Positions 63,215 through 64,000 of a stretch of DNA of 64,000 nucleotides are shown in pieces. The notes beneath the pieces were generated by a model. The model saw only the letters and a list, made by a program, of their open reading frames with translations, was not told where the DNA came from and ran no database searches. Numbering within the stretch: the stretch's first letter is position 1; each line of letters begins with the position of its first letter. The position numbers were made by a program, and so were the translations under genes. The stretch is from Nansenia antarctica (lineage: Eukaryota; Chordata; Actinopteri; Argentiniformes; Microstomatidae), in assembly GCA_963989245.1 (NCBI GenBank), contig OZ022339.1, positions 19,001,662 through 19,065,661 on the forward strand, written 5' to 3'.

Positions 63215-63370
63215 TAACGATGAATTGAGAATCAAGGACCCCAATTGAAATAAGCCAGTGGCTTTCTTGGGTTTTTATCCTGTTAGTTGACCTTGTATGT
63301 AATATGTACTTTCATGTACCTACTTCTGCAAATCTTCTAATAAAGTTTTCAATCAATCAATCAATCAATG
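63215..63370 (+). mobile_element. ~155 bp short retroposon with (AATC)n tail, copy 2
   Basis: Same sequence and same left boundary (TAACGATGAATTGAG) as at 19055. The left duplication copy near 1652 lacks it (GACTGTCATGCAGC). Possible TGT duplication at both sides. Confidence 0.85.
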
Positions 63371-63946
63371 TCATGCAGCGTTGCTTTACTGTAACGTTAG
63401 ACACAGCACCGACATAAAAGCGATTTTTTTTGTTATGCTTGTTATAAATAAAAGGTCCAATGCGTTGTAATGACATTAAACTAAGATAATAAGATGGTTA
63501 TCATAATTTTTCAAATCTTTATTAATAAGTAATTACAGAGAAAGTAAAATGACATTTCCGCATTGAATAGAGCGACATAACATTTCTGTAGATGATTCGC
63601 AATGCATCCTGGAATCAAGGGGTAGCGTACCCCTATGGCTTCGAAGCTAGTCTGGTCCTGAAATCGCTCGAAATGAAGTCATAGTTAGCCCTCGAAATGA
63701 AGCCATGGCTCGATGAAATATGAATTGGGACAGCCCTCCCCCTAAACGTGAACGCGCAAATCAAGCCATAGGGGTGAAAACGAAGCCGTAGGGGTGAATT
63801 GGGATTGGCCCTAAGACTACCATCTGAATAGGTATGTGCACGATGGAAAACGCTCTATTTTATTATTTGTTCTTCAGCTTCTTGATTAGTGTAAATGGGC
63901 ACAAATATATAAATATATACGTTTGTTAGTTTTACTGTATATAGGT

Positions 63947-64000
63947 TAGGGATGCACGATATTATCGGCACCGATATTTATCGGCCCGATATTGAGGAAT
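63947..64000. mobile_element. Start of a hAT element (same family as 54062)
   Basis: TAGGGATGCACGATATTATC then GGCACCGATATTTATCGGCC. The site in the left copy (ATATAGGT at 2223-2230, followed by ATAATG) is empty. The rest lies beyond the window. Confidence 0.85.

Larger units (their letters stand above)
60897..63946 (+). repeat. Segmental duplication, right copy
   Basis: Pair of 109-2230, extended by the 747 bp MITE, the short retroposon and a ~24 bp segment at about 61711. Homology stops at 63946 only because another hAT element starts there. Confidence 0.85.

Overview
This is a euteleost fish genome segment. The zinc-finger gene has the acidic 'VKEEE' leader exon common in salmonid and pike C2H2 families, gene fragments have ordinary GT/AG introns, and the repeats are fish-type: hAT, Tc1, Harbinger-like and ISL2EU-like DNA transposons, L2-like and L1/Tx1 LINEs, tRNA-derived SINEs, long CA/GA/CT microsatellites. 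Species is not determinable; salmonid, pike or smelt relatives are a guess from the zinc-finger leader. No bacterial gene, CRISPR array, rRNA or functional tRNA was seen.

Layout. 1-2.2 kb is a LINE 5' region plus flank, repeated in direct orientation at 60.9-63.9 kb, so the window holds about one period of a ~60.8 kb segmental duplication. 2.4-4.7 kb is an apparently intact two-exon KRAB-less C2H2 zinc-finger gene with 13 good fingers. 7.4-12.4 kb holds an unassigned exon and a ubtd1-like gene whose first visible exon has an in-frame stop. 12.7-15.7 kb is a decayed pabpc-like pseudogene on the minus strand, split by a 1 kb TCTCC tract. 15.6-17.6 kb is Harbinger-like sequence with a nested hAT MITE. 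18.1 kb has an orphan terminal exon. 18.5-28.6 kb is a defective endogenous retrovirus: gag is open, pro is broken by a Harbinger-type insertion, RT, most of integrase and env are missing, there is a 3' LTR but no 5' LTR, and it lies between two copies of one flanking sequence. 28.9-33.7 kb carries the last three exons of a ythdc2-like gene (minus), frameshifted, with hAT insertions.

35.2-38.2 kb is a structurally intact autonomous hAT transposon with a perfect target-site duplication. 42.1-47.1 kb is a ~5 kb transposon with inverted ends encoding a THAP-type transposase remnant (plus) and a multi-exon SWIM + YqaJ nuclease + PHD protein (minus); I assign it to ISL2EU-like elements from memory. 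48.8-55.2 kb is nested hAT and L1 insertions. 53.9-62.9 kb is one nearly full-length L2-like LINE (minus: SGNH-esterase ORF1, endonuclease, reverse transcriptase) interrupted by three hAT elements and another LINE's 3' end.

Overall the window is gene-poor and transposon-rich. Nine hAT insertions show perfect 8 bp target duplications. Both duplicated segments preserve empty and filled insertion sites side by side, so the order of several insertions can be read directly. The best candidates for second looks are the YqaJ/SWIM/PHD + THAP transposon, the intact hAT, the retrovirus rearrangement and the duplication framework.
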